Origin: Acholeplasmatales bacterium
GTDB lineage: Bacteria; Bacillota_I; Bacilli_A; Izemoplasmatales; Izemoplasmataceae
Direction of reading: 5' to 3'
DNA length: 64,000 nt
Assembly (NCBI GenBank): GCA_007694145.1
Contig: RECF01000078.1
Location: 38,199-102,198 of the forward strand
Under the pieces are notes generated by a model that was given only the letters and a program-made list of their open reading frames with translations, searched no databases and was not told the origin of the DNA. This document shows, in pieces, positions 8,751 to 17,139 of the stretch. Every line of letters starts with the position of its first letter. The stretch's first letter is position 1. The position numbers were made by a program, and so were the translations under genes.

Positions 8751-9866
8751 ATGGCAGTCACGTATTCCTTGATGCATGTGTGCGCCCAAAGCGGTGCAAG
8801 GCTGGGTGTTTTACATACCCCGCGCGGTGATTTTCCGACCCCACTTTTTATGCCAGTGGGGACGCAAGCCACGGTCAAAACGCTTGATACGACCGAAGTG
8901 ATGACCGTCAGTGAAGGCTTGATTTTAGGGAACACCTATCATCTTTGGCTGCAGCCGGGTGAGGATATTGTCGGCCAACACGGCGGCCTGCATGCGTTCA
9001 TGAACCATCCTGGGGCGTTGCTCACCGATTCGGGCGGGTACCAGGTTTTTAGTCTGAGTGCGATGCGGACCATTACCGAAGAAGGCGTCTCGTTTCGTCA
9101 TCATAAAAGTGGTGCGCCGCTTTTTTTGTCACCGGAAAAAAGCATCACCATCCAAAACACGTTGGGTGCGGATATTATTATGAGTTTCGACGAGTGTCCG
9201 CCCTTTGATGCGAATCGAAGCTACCATGAGCAGTCGCTAGAGCGGACACTGCGCTGGGCTGAACGGGGCAAACAGGCACACAAACGCAAAGACCAGGCGC
9301 TGTTTGGCATCGTTCAAGGTGGTCCATACGCCGACTTGCGCCAGCATGCACTCAAACGGCTTGTAGATATCGGATTTGACGGCATCGCGATCGGTGGATT
9401 GAGCGTGGGTGAAAGCAAGGCTGACATGTATGAAGTGCTTTTGGAGTTGGCGCCCCATCTTCCAGCGGACTCTCCGCACTATCTGATGGGCGTGGGAACA
9501 CCTGACGATCTGCTTGAAAGTGTCATTCGCGGGATGGACATGTTTGACTGTGTCAACCCTACGCGTATGGCCCGCCACGGCGCGGCTTATACAGCTAAAG
9601 GGCGCATCAGCATCAAGAGCCAACGCTACGCTATGGACCGCTCACCCCTGGATGAAACATGCGGCTGCTCCGTCTGCCGGACTTATACGAGAAGCTATCT
9701 TCGCCATTTGTTCAAAGCCCAAGAGACGCTGGGTGCCCGGCTAATCAGCTACCACAACCTGTTTTTCTTGAAAGGCTTGATGGCCAATATCCGACAAGCG
9801 ATTGCAAAGGATCGGTTACTTGACTTCAAGTCGGCGTTTTTTGAACGCTTCTATGGTAAGTTATGA
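8751..9866 (+). CDS. tgt: tRNA-guanine transglycosylase Tgt
   Basis: Exchanges guanine-34 of GUN anticodons for preQ1, the base later used by QueA. The catalytic region [10 protein letters not shown], the nucleophile region MFDCVNPTR and the zinc site CGCSVC with a downstream histidine (SYHNLF) are present. Length is 371 residues from ATG 8751. An in-frame ATG at 8718 would overlap the preceding gene and lacks a ribosome site, so the later start fits the usual N-terminus better. Confidence 0.96.
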   Translation: MAVTYSLMHVCAQSGARLGVLHTPRGDFPTPLFMPVGTQATVKTLDTTEVMTVSEGLILGNTYHLWLQPGEDIVGQHGGLHAFMNHPGALLTDSGGYQVFSLSAMRTITEEGVSFRHHKSGAPLFLSPEKSITIQNTLGADIIMSFDECPPFDANRSYHEQSLERTLRWAERGKQAHKRKDQALFGIVQGGPYADLRQHALKRLVDIGFDGIAIGGLSVGESKADMYEVLLELAPHLPADSPHYLMGVGTPDDLLESVIRGMDMFDCVNPTRMARHGAAYTAKGRISIKSQRYAMDRSPLDETCGCSVCRTYTRSYLRHLFKAQETLGARLISYHNLFFLKGLMANIRQAIAKDRLLDFKSAFFERFYGKL

Positions 9867-9899
9867 TGAAATGTGGTTTAATTATTTCCACAAATACGT

Positions 9900-9905
9900 T
9901 ATAAT
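9900..9905 (+). promoter_or_regulatory. Probable -10 element of the ftsZ promoter
   Basis: A perfect TATAAT lies 30 bases before the ftsZ ATG. The -35 position reads only TTTAAT (9877-9882), so the full promoter is less certain. Confidence 0.45.
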
Positions 9906-9934
9906 GGTTCTAAAGACTCAATGGAGGTCATAGT

Positions 9935-11125
9935 ATGTTTGAACAAAACGACCATTTCAGTCAAAAACCTTCAATAAAAGTAATTGGTGTCGGCGGTGGC
10001 GGCGGTAACGCTGTCAATCGCATGATTGAAAACGAAGTACAAGGCGTCGATTTTGTCGCCATTAATACCGATGCACAGGTTTTGCGGCAATCTAAGGCGG
10101 CCATCCGTTTGCAAATCGGTAAGCTGCTCACCCGGGGACTTGGTGCGGGTGCGGATCCTGAAATCGGTCGCCGTGCAGCGATTGAGTCAGAAGACGAGTT
10201 GCGCGAGCTGCTGCAAAATACCGACATGGTATTCATCACGGCAGGCATGGGCGGCGGAACCGGGACCGGTGCGGCGCCGGTCATTGCCAAAATCGCCCGC
10301 GAACAAGGTTGCTTGACAGTCGGTATTGTCACCAAACCGTTCAAGTTTGAAGGACGCCGTCGGGTGGCCACAGCACTTGAAGGACTCGATGCGCTGAAGC
10401 CTTATGTGGATACACTGATCATCGTCCCCAATGACCGTTTGCTCTATGTCACTGACCGCAACACCTCCATGCTTGAAGCTTTCCGTGAAGCAGACAACGT
10501 CTTACGTCAAGGTGTGCAAGGGATTGCCGAGGTCATTACGGTGCCTGGTCTGATCAACCTTGACTTTGCGGATGTCAAGACTGTCATGAAAGACAAAGGG
10601 ACAGCATTGATGGGAATCGGGATTGCCGAAGGGGAAAACCGGGCGGTTGAAGCCGCCAAGAAAGCCATCCATTCTCCACTGCTTGATGCAAATATCGATG
10701 GGGCGACCGATGCCATTGTCAACGTGACAAGCGGCCCGCAAATTGCTTTGTGGGAAGTCACCGAGGCGATTGAAGCCATCCAAGCAGCAAGCGAAACAGA
10801 AATCAATGTCATTTATGGTACGACCATCAATCAAGATTTGGGCGAAGAAGTCATCGTTACGGTCATCGCCGCTGGATTTGACGAGAACCGTAAGATTGAG
10901 CTAGACAAACTGGGGACTGACGACTATGTTCGTCCTACCGATGCCCCCGATCTTGATGATGACGATGAACCCATTACACCCAAAGGCACCAACAAGAAGA
11001 AAAAGAAAGACAAGAAAAATAAGAAAGCTAAAAGGAAACCACCTTCGACGACAAAACCGGATGCAGAAACTGACGATGCGTCAAAAACCAACATCCCATC
11101 CTGGTTGAAATCGCGCTTCAAATGA
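9935..11125 (+). CDS. ftsZ: Cell division GTPase FtsZ
   Basis: Tubulin-like GTPase that polymerises into the division ring. The GTP-binding signature GGGTGTG is at about residues 107-113, the nucleotide-contact loop [11 protein letters not shown] near the N-terminus and the T7 loop [11 protein letters not shown] in the middle. Residues about 345-380 form a linker with a strongly polybasic run ([15 protein letters not shown]), followed by a short conserved end ([10 protein letters not shown]) that would bind SepF or another anchor. It is preceded by GGAGG and followed by a terminator. No ftsA is visible in the window. Confidence 0.98.
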   Translation: MFEQNDHFSQKPSIKVIGVGGGGGNAVNRMIENEVQGVDFVAINTDAQVLRQSKAAIRLQIGKLLTRGLGAGADPEIGRRAAIESEDELRELLQNTDMVFITAGMGGGTGTGAAPVIAKIAREQGCLTVGIVTKPFKFEGRRRVATALEGLDALKPYVDTLIIVPNDRLLYVTDRNTSMLEAFREADNVLRQGVQGIAEVITVPGLINLDFADVKTVMKDKGTALMGIGIAEGENRAVEAAKKAIHSPLLDANIDGATDAIVNVTSGPQIALWEVTEAIEAIQAASETEINVIYGTTINQDLGEEVIVTVIAAGFDENRKIELDKLGTDDYVRPTDAPDLDDDDEPITPKGTNKKKKKDKKNKKAKRKPPSTTKPDAETDDASKTNIPSWLKSRFK

Positions 11126-11132
11126 TGATTTC

Positions 11133-11164
11133 AAGAAAGTATGTCACGCATACTTTCTTTTTTT
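11133..11164 (+). terminator. Intrinsic terminator of ftsZ
   Basis: An 11-bp perfect stem (11133-11143 with 11149-11159), a 5-base loop, then a T-run. Confidence 0.88.
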
Positions 11165-11192
11165 ATGATATGATGGTAAAGGGGGGAGTACT

Positions 11193-11363
11193 ATGCGCAG
11201 CCTATACAATGCCATCTATCTCATCGTTGTTTTTGTTGCGGTCGTCGTTATGTGGGGATTTGAAGAAGACGTCCCGGTCATGTTGCAGTGGTTGCTTGGC
11301 ACCGTGTTGCTTGTCCTGACGGCAGTCTTTACTTTTATCAACAGGAGGCATCGTCGTGAATAG
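11193..11363 (+). CDS. Small two-helix membrane protein (56 residues)
   Basis: The ATG has a strong GGGGGGAG ribosome site 4-5 bases upstream. The product has two hydrophobic segments, about residues 5-21 (YNAIYLIVVFVAVVV) and 31-50 (LQWLLGTVLLVLTAVF), separated by an acidic turn (FEEDVP), and ends in a basic tail (RRHRRE). The last codons overlap the GTG start of yggS by 8 bases and carry its AGGAGG, so the two are translationally linked. No family recognised; LapA-like small membrane proteins look similar. Its place in the ftsZ-sepF cluster suggests an envelope or division role. Confidence 0.72.
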   Translation: MRSLYNAIYLIVVFVAVVVMWGFEEDVPVMLQWLLGTVLLVLTAVFTFINRRHRRE

Positions 11364-12003
11364 AGCGCTTCTTGATTGGCTCAGTGCCAACTATCCCGAT
11401 GTCGCCGTCGTGATGGCAAGCAAATACTTGACCGATGCGGCGGCTTTTAAGCCGTTTATCGAGGCCGGCATCTTGGACTTTGGTGAAAATCGAGCTGAGG
11501 CTTTGCTTGAAAAAAAAGCCTGGTTCAAAGATCAACCGATTCGTTGGCATTACATCGGAACGTTGCAGACCAAAAAGGTCCGGAAGGTCATCGAGCATAT
11601 TGATGTACTGCATGCTTTGGACCGGCTGAAACTCGCTGAGGCAATCGAAACACATCGCACAGGTGTCTTGCCTTGCTATGTGCAAGTCAACATTTCAAAT
11701 GAGCCACAAAAACAAGGTGTTGCCATCGCTGAAACCGTGGCTTTTGTCAAGCAGCTGTCATCGTTTAAACACCTCCGTGTCATCGGCCTAATGGGGATGG
11801 CTGAGGAAACTGAAGACACGGAGCGCATCCGCGCGCAGTTCAATACACTGCGCCAGTTGCGGGATGAGATTCATCAAGATTATCCCGATGTGAGGGGACT
11901 GTCGATGGGTATGACACAGGATTATCATATCGCTTTGGAACTCGGTTCAAGCGTGTTAAGATTAGGTCGGATATTGTTAGCGGGGGAATCGTATGGGACG
12001 TAA
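11356..12003 (+). CDS. yggS: PLP-binding protein of the YggS/PLPBP family
   Basis: 215 residues, single-domain alanine-racemase-fold protein that holds pyridoxal phosphate and helps PLP and amino-acid homeostasis. The PLP lysine is K23 in MASKYLT. Other hallmarks are LDFGENRAE, HYIGTLQTKK, IGLMGMAE and SMGMTQDYHIA. The GTG start lies 7 bases after AGGAGG inside the end of the small membrane-protein gene. It sits in the usual ftsZ-yggS-sepF-yggT order and overlaps sepF by 11 bases. Confidence 0.94.
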   Translation: MNRALLDWLSANYPDVAVVMASKYLTDAAAFKPFIEAGILDFGENRAEALLEKKAWFKDQPIRWHYIGTLQTKKVRKVIEHIDVLHALDRLKLAEAIETHRTGVLPCYVQVNISNEPQKQGVAIAETVAFVKQLSSFKHLRVIGLMGMAEETEDTERIRAQFNTLRQLRDEIHQDYPDVRGLSMGMTQDYHIALELGSSVLRLGRILLAGESYGT

Positions 12004-12283
12004 AGAAAAAACTGCTTATGCACGAACAGCGTTTATCAAGATGTCAGAAGACATCGATGTGTTTGATCTTGCTGACAAGTTGATGTTGCGCCAGCCGCTC
12101 ATTGTCAACTTCGAAACCTATGATCTTGTCGAAAGCAACCGCGTCATTGTGTTTCTGAGTGGCGTGATTTATGCACTCGATGGTGAGGTTGAAGTGCTAC
12201 GGGAACGCATTTTTGCTTTTGCAACGAAACCGGACATGAAAGACAAAACCTTACGAGAGTTCATCGCCCGATACAAAGAATAA
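11993..12283 (+). CDS. sepF: SepF-like cell division protein (core domain only)
   Basis: 96 residues matching the C-terminal SepF core (IVNFETYD, then RVIVFLSGVIYALDGEVEVL), which dimerises and binds the FtsZ C-terminus. Typical SepF is about 150 residues, with an N-terminal amphipathic membrane-targeting helix and linker. Here only about 17 residues (MGRKEKTAYARTAFIKM) precede the core and they look basic rather than amphipathic. The ribosome site is GGGGGAAT. Overlaps yggS, and yggT follows closely. Confidence 0.87.
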   Translation: MGRKEKTAYARTAFIKMSEDIDVFDLADKLMLRQPLIVNFETYDLVESNRVIVFLSGVIYALDGEVEVLRERIFAFATKPDMKDKTLREFIARYKE

Positions 12284-12300
12284 GTCCCGAGGTGTTTCAC

Positions 12301-12567
12301 ATGACCGTTTTAATTCTCGCACTCAGTGCCCTGTATTATGTGCTACAAATCTATTTTTTCATTTTGATTGCGTATGTGTTGCTCAGCTGGGTCCCTGACA
12401 TCAAGCAGACCCGCTTTTACTATATGCTCCATGTGCTGGCCAACCCCTATATGCGACTTTTTCGGGGGATTATTGTCATCGGCGCGTTTGATTTCACACC
12501 GATTGTCGGGTTCATGCTTTACAGTTTCGGCCTCAATGCGTTTGGTCAGATGATTCAATCATTATAA
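12301..12567 (+). CDS. yggT: YggT family membrane protein
   Basis: 88 residues with two transmembrane segments and the family signature LLSWVPDIKQTRFYYML...NPYMRLFRGI. YggT proteins sit in division clusters of many bacteria; the role is unclear. ATG 12301 has GAGGTG 6 bases upstream and is preferred to the GTG at 12292, which lies inside that site. Confidence 0.92.
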   Translation: MTVLILALSALYYVLQIYFFILIAYVLLSWVPDIKQTRFYYMLHVLANPYMRLFRGIIVIGAFDFTPIVGFMLYSFGLNAFGQMIQSL

Positions 12568-12591
12568 GGAATATGAGTTAGGAGTGTTACC

Positions 12592-13365
12592 ATGATTTTT
12601 GATTTTAAGACAAACCGGTTGATTTTTGGCGTCGGGATGGGTATTTTGTTCGCTTTGACGTTGGTTCTTGTGGCAGTCTTTCAGGTGGATTTGTTCACCA
12701 TTTTGCTTTTGTCTGCAGTCTTTATCCTGATGATCAATATCCTGATGAAAAGGGTGGCCAATCGGGCCTATCAGCACGTCCATCAGTTGTTGTTCATTTA
12801 CTGTGATGCGGAAAGTTATCTCGAGCATGTACTGGCTTTGTACAAGCGCGGATCACGGGCAAGAAAGATTTTTACAGGTGTCAAATGGCAAAATGTCATT
12901 ATGGCGCATGTTTTCACCGGTGACTTTGACGAAGCTGAAAAGCAGTATGAAGCGTTCAAGGAAACGTTTGGTCAAATGGCAGAAGGTCAAGGTTCGATGC
13001 GTTTTTCCCACCTCATCATTGAAGCACTGCTCGCCGTTTTTCAACATCAAACAACCCGCTTAGAAGCGGCACTTGAGCGGCTTGAGGGCGATATTGATCG
13101 ACTGAAGGGCCCCTCACAACAATACGTCCGGGAAAACCCGTACTCAGTCTATTATATGATTCGTCGCGCGCAAGCGTTTCTAGAAAGTGATGATCTTGAT
13201 ACGCATGCCCTTGTCCACGAACTCCAAGAAGCCAACGAGTTTTTGCGCACGTGCCTGCTCTACATTTTGTTGAAGCACGATAAGATCGATGAGACGGTCG
13301 CACAACCTTTCACAAGGATGGAGCGGAACACGTTGTTTTATCTTGATACACAGAGAAAGTTTTAA
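12592..13365 (+). CDS. Uncharacterised membrane protein with helical cytoplasmic domain
   Basis: 257 residues, no family recognised. Two transmembrane helices lie near the N-terminus (about 10-30 and 34-52), and a long, probably cytoplasmic, helical domain follows. It includes FTGDFDEAEKQYEAFKETFG and similar segments that resemble TPR-like helical pairs. The ribosome site TAGGAG precedes the ATG. It takes the place where Bacillota usually carry ylmH and divIVA, between yggT and ileS. That makes a division or envelope role plausible; this is inference. Confidence 0.72.
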   Translation: MIFDFKTNRLIFGVGMGILFALTLVLVAVFQVDLFTILLLSAVFILMINILMKRVANRAYQHVHQLLFIYCDAESYLEHVLALYKRGSRARKIFTGVKWQNVIMAHVFTGDFDEAEKQYEAFKETFGQMAEGQGSMRFSHLIIEALLAVFQHQTTRLEAALERLEGDIDRLKGPSQQYVRENPYSVYYMIRRAQAFLESDDLDTHALVHELQEANEFLRTCLLYILLKHDKIDETVAQPFTRMERNTLFYLDTQRKF

Positions 13366-13370
13366 AAGGG

Positions 13371-13398
13371 TTGAAAAAAACATCAGTTTTGGTATAAT
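13371..13398 (+). promoter_or_regulatory. Promoter of the ileS T-box transcript
   Basis: TTGAAA (13371-13376), a 16-base spacer and TATAAT (13393-13398); the transcript would start near 13405. Confidence 0.72.
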
Positions 13399-13404
13399 GA
13401 TATA

Positions 13405-13622
13405 AAGTCACTGAAGCGGACACGTCTTCAAAAGATTGATCGTTACAGAGAGCGGTGGCGTGCTGAAACACCGTACGATGCTTCTGAAGGTATCCCCGTT
13501 GAGATGAGGGTCCGACATGTAGGGTCCTCCGTTTCCCACGTTATGGGTTAAAGTGCCGGTGCAAGCCGGAACAAAGGTGGTACCGCGGATTCCATCCGTC
13601 CTTTCTTAAGGACGTTTTTTTT
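13405..13622 (+). ncRNA. T-box riboswitch leader, isoleucine-specific
   Basis: The leader of ileS contains the T-box sequence AAAGGTGGTACCGCGG (13573-13588), whose central bases pair with the uncharged tRNA acceptor end, followed by a terminator. A stem I region precedes it, with a candidate AUC specifier codon at 13492-13494, matching isoleucine. Uncharged tRNA-Ile would stabilise the antiterminator and let ileS be read. The specifier call is from position and context only. Confidence 0.93.
13597..13622 (+). terminator. T-box terminator of ileS leader
   Basis: A 7-bp stem (13597-13603 with 13608-13614), TCTT loop and eight T residues, directly after the T-box sequence. Confidence 0.88.
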
Positions 13623-13659
13623 ATACTAAGGTGTCTTCAGGCACCGAAGGAGGATCACG

Positions 13660-16386
13660 ATGAAAGACTACAAAGAGACATTGCTGATGCCTAAGACAGA
13701 GTTTCCTATGCGGGGCAATCTTGGCAAAAATGAACCGACGTGGCAAGAAAAATGGGCAGCAGAGGCTGTCTATGAAGCCCGTTTGACTAAAAATGAGGGC
13801 AACCCGACCTACACGTTGCATGATGGACCGCCTTATGCAAACGGCGATATTCATATCGGCCATGCCCTAAACAAGGTGCTCAAAGATATTATCGTCCGGG
13901 AAAGAAACATGCGCGGTCGCTACGCCCGGTATGTACCTGGCTGGGATACACATGGCTTACCCATTGAATCGGCGCTGACGAACAAGGAAAAAGTCGATCG
14001 CAAGAAACTCACGCTGGCGGAGTTTCGGGAAAAATGTGCCGATTACGCAATGCGTCAAATCGAGATCCAGAGAACGCAGTTCAAACGACTGGGCGTACTG
14101 GGTGAATGGGACAAGCCGTATGTGACCCTCGACAAGAACTATGAAGCGAGTCAGTTGCGTATCTTTGCAAAAATGGTCGAGAAAGGTCTGATCTTCAAAG
14201 GTCTGAAACCTGTCTTTTGGTCGCCCTCTAGTGAGACGGCGCTTGCGGAAGCTGAAATCGAGTATCAGGACAAAAAGTCACCATCTGTCTATGTGGCGCT
14301 TGAGGCGGTTGAGCGCGGTCCGTTTACGCAAGCATTCGCTTTTTTGATCTGGACGACGACACCTTGGACCATTCCGGCAAACTTGGCGGTTGCCGTCAAT
14401 GAAGGTTTGGACTATGTACTCGTACGCGTCGATGGCAAGCATTATGTATTCGCGCAGGCATTGCTCGATACATTGAAGGACATCCTCGCCTTTACCGAGG
14501 TTGACATCATCAGTCAAGTCAAGGGTAGCGAACTGCTCGGATGTACATACAAACATCCGCTCTATGATAGAATCAGTCCGATTTTACCGGGACATCACGT
14601 GACGACGGAATCAGGTACGGGTCTGGTGCATATCGCACCTGGACATGGTGAAGACGATTTCATCATCGGTCAAAGTCACGGTCTTGAAACCTTGTGCCCT
14701 GTCAATGCAACCGGCCATATGACCGCTGAAAGCGGCCCTTATGAAGGACTGTTTATTGAAGATTGTTCCAAAGCGGTCGTGCAAGACCTTGATCGACTCG
14801 GCGCCTTGCTCAAGATGACCTGGGTCACCCATAGTTATCCCCACGACTGGCGGACGAAACAGCCGGTTATTTTCAGGGCGACCGACCAGTGGTTTGCCTC
14901 GATTGAATCATTGAAGCAAGACTTGCTTGCGGCCGTACACGCCATTGAATGGACGCCTAAATGGGGTGCGCAGCGGATGGAAAACATGATCAAGGACCGA
15001 GCCGCGTGGTGCATCAGTCGCCAGCGTGCTTGGGGCGTGCCGATTCCAGTCTTCTACCACGAAGACGGCAGCCCGATTCTTGATAGCGAAATCATCGAAC
15101 ATGTTGCGGATCTTTTCGCTGAGCACGGTTCAAACATCTGGTTTACTTGGCCGGTGGAAGATCTGTTACCTTCGGGCTATGCCGATGTTGTACGCAGTCC
15201 TCAAAGTGCCTTCCGCAAAGAGACGGACATTCTCGATGTCTGGTTTGACTCGGGGACGTCGCATCTTGGCGGGATGGTCGACTTCAATCTGCCCTATCCA
15301 GCCGATTTATATCTTGAAGGTTCTGATCAATACCGCGGTTGGTTCAACTCGAGTCTTTCAACCGGCATTGCGGCAAACGGAAAGTCCCCTTACTTGCAAT
15401 GTGTCACCCATGGTTTCGTACTGGATGGCGAGGGTCGGAAGATGAGCAAATCGCTTGGCAACGTGGTCGACCCCATCAAAGTCATGGATCAACTGGGTGC
15501 TGATATTTTACGTCTTTGGGTGGCCAGTGTTGACTATCAAAGTGATGTGCGTATCAGTCAGGATATGATGAAACAAGTCAGCGAACACTACCGGAAAATC
15601 CGCAACACGTTCCGTTTCATGCTTGGGGCGCTCGATGGTTTCAACCCCAACTTGCACACAGTCAAGACGGAGGATATGCCGGAAATCGATCGGTACATGA
15701 TGCAGAAGTTGCATCATTTGATCCGCAAAATCGATCTAGCCTATGCGGCCTATCAATTTGATGACGTCACCCGGCTTGTCACGCAGTTTGTCACCCGGGA
15801 GCTCAGCGCATTTTATCTCGATTACACGAAAGATATTTTATATATCGAACGCGCAGCGGATCCGCAACGTTTAAGTGTTCAAACCGTCATTTACGAAGCA
15901 CTGACAGCATTGCTTAAGTTGATGACACCCATTATTCCGCATACGACAGAAGAGGCCTATGCGTATTTGCCAGGCCGCACTGAAAGCAGTGTCTATCTTG
16001 AAAACATGCCTGAATCTAAACTGCCGATTGACACTGAACTTCTTGCCCGTTATGACGCATTCATGCACTTGCGTGATCATGTTCTCAAGGCGCTAGAAGA
16101 AGCGCGAAATGAAAAAGTTATCGGTAAAAGCTTACAAGCACATGTGGTGCTTTATCCGGATGCTCCGACACGAAAAGTGCTTGATGAGATCCGCAATTTG
16201 GACAAATTGTGTATCGTCAGTGCCCTAACCATTCAAGATACCGGGACGGGACAATACACATTCCCAGGCGTGTCGATTGATATCTTGCGTGCCGAAGGTG
16301 AAACGTGTGCACGCTGCTGGCATGTTCGCGAGGTGGATGAAGCCTCTTTATGTGACCGTTGCCGTGACGTGATTGAAGGCCGGTAG
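13660..16386 (+). CDS. ileS: Isoleucyl-tRNA synthetase
   Basis: Class I synthetase, 908 residues. The HIGH motif is in ANGDIHIGHALNK, KMSKS in GRKMSKSLGN, and the C-terminal zinc finger is CARCWH...CDRC. An editing domain lies between. The ATG has GGAGGATC about 6 bases upstream. Expression is under the T-box leader directly ahead. The SLGN and zinc-finger features mark the bacterial (IleRS type 1) form. Confidence 0.98.
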   Translation: MKDYKETLLMPKTEFPMRGNLGKNEPTWQEKWAAEAVYEARLTKNEGNPTYTLHDGPPYANGDIHIGHALNKVLKDIIVRERNMRGRYARYVPGWDTHGLPIESALTNKEKVDRKKLTLAEFREKCADYAMRQIEIQRTQFKRLGVLGEWDKPYVTLDKNYEASQLRIFAKMVEKGLIFKGLKPVFWSPSSETALAEAEIEYQDKKSPSVYVALEAVERGPFTQAFAFLIWTTTPWTIPANLAVAVNEGLDYVLVRVDGKHYVFAQALLDTLKDILAFTEVDIISQVKGSELLGCTYKHPLYDRISPILPGHHVTTESGTGLVHIAPGHGEDDFIIGQSHGLETLCPVNATGHMTAESGPYEGLFIEDCSKAVVQDLDRLGALLKMTWVTHSYPHDWRTKQPVIFRATDQWFASIESLKQDLLAAVHAIEWTPKWGAQRMENMIKDRAAWCISRQRAWGVPIPVFYHEDGSPILDSEIIEHVADLFAEHGSNIWFTWPVEDLLPSGYADVVRSPQSAFRKETDILDVWFDSGTSHLGGMVDFNLPYPADLYLEGSDQYRGWFNSSLSTGIAANGKSPYLQCVTHGFVLDGEGRKMSKSLGNVVDPIKVMDQLGADILRLWVASVDYQSDVRISQDMMKQVSEHYRKIRNTFRFMLGALDGFNPNLHTVKTEDMPEIDRYMMQKLHHLIRKIDLAYAAYQFDDVTRLVTQFVTRELSAFYLDYTKDILYIERAADPQRLSVQTVIYEALTALLKLMTPIIPHTTEEAYAYLPGRTESSVYLENMPESKLPIDTELLARYDAFMHLRDHVLKALEEARNEKVIGKSLQAHVVLYPDAPTRKVLDEIRNLDKLCIVSALTIQDTGTGQYTFPGVSIDILRAEGETCARCWHVREVDEASLCDRCRDVIEGR

Positions 16387-16389
16387 ACA

Positions 16390-16434
16390 TTGCATTCGCT
16401 TGCGCTATCGGGTACAATGGTAGTTGAACCATTG
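16390..16434 (+). promoter_or_regulatory. deoC promoter with overlapping palindrome (possible operator)
   Basis: TTGCAT (16390-16395), a 17-base spacer and TACAAT (16413-16418). A perfect inverted repeat CAATGGT-agttga-ACCATTG (16415-16421 and 16428-16434) overlaps the -10 box and the expected start of transcription. This is where a DeoR-type repressor would block; the regulator itself is not in the window. Confidence 0.65.
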
Positions 16435-16463
16435 AGGAAACCACAAATATTAAGGAGGCCCTT

Positions 16464-17126
16464 ATGGCGTTAATCAACCAAATGATTGATCACACATTTC
16501 TCAAGCCCTTCGGGACAAAAGAAGACATCGACACCTTGCTCGATGAAGCGTTGACGTACCAGTTTAAAAGCGTCTGTGTTCATCCGACCTGGGTGACCTA
16601 TGCAGCGGAGAGTCTGAAAAAATCTGAGGTGCTTGTCTGTACGGTCATCGGCTTCCCTCTTGGGGCCTCGACAACACGGACTAAAGTGTTTGAAACAGAA
16701 GATGCCCTGCGTAACGGTGCCGATGAAATCGACATGGTGCTCAATGTAGGCTGGGTGCTTGAGGGTCACTATGACAAGGTTGAAGAGGAGATACAGCGGA
16801 TCAAGGAAGTGTGCGGTCTAAAAGTATTGAAAGTCATCCTTGAAACGTGTTATCTCGATGCAGAGCAAATTGCCCGAGCTACCGAAGCAGCGGTCAAAGC
16901 CGGGGCGGATTTTGTGAAAACCAGCACGGGCTTTGGGACAGGCGGTGCCACACTTGAAGCGGTGACCATCATGGTCAAACATGCACAAGGTCGCGGTGTC
17001 AAGGCCAGCGGTGGTGTGAAAACGGCAGAGGATGTTCAAAAAATGGTCGATTTAGGCGCAACGCGAATTGGGACTTCAAGCGGTGTATCCCTTGTACAAG
17101 GGAAAACCGCCCAGACCGATTATTAA
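16464..17126 (+). CDS. deoC: Deoxyribose-phosphate aldolase DeoC
   Basis: Splits 2-deoxyribose 5-phosphate to glyceraldehyde 3-phosphate and acetaldehyde. 220 residues, normal for the short form. The Schiff-base lysine is in DFVKTSTGF and the second active-site lysine in GVKASGGVKT; the catalytic aspartate is in EIDMVLNVG. AAGGAGG precedes the ATG. It is co-transcribed with deoD, 13 bases downstream. Confidence 0.97.
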   Translation: MALINQMIDHTFLKPFGTKEDIDTLLDEALTYQFKSVCVHPTWVTYAAESLKKSEVLVCTVIGFPLGASTTRTKVFETEDALRNGADEIDMVLNVGWVLEGHYDKVEEEIQRIKEVCGLKVLKVILETCYLDAEQIARATEAAVKAGADFVKTSTGFGTGGATLEAVTIMVKHAQGRGVKASGGVKTAEDVQKMVDLGATRIGTSSGVSLVQGKTAQTDY

Positions 17127-17139
17127 AGGAGAGATGCTC

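Noticed and set aside
17068..17139. Longer start for deoD
   Set aside because: It lies inside deoC and adds sequence without homology; ATG 17140 has AAGGAGAG.
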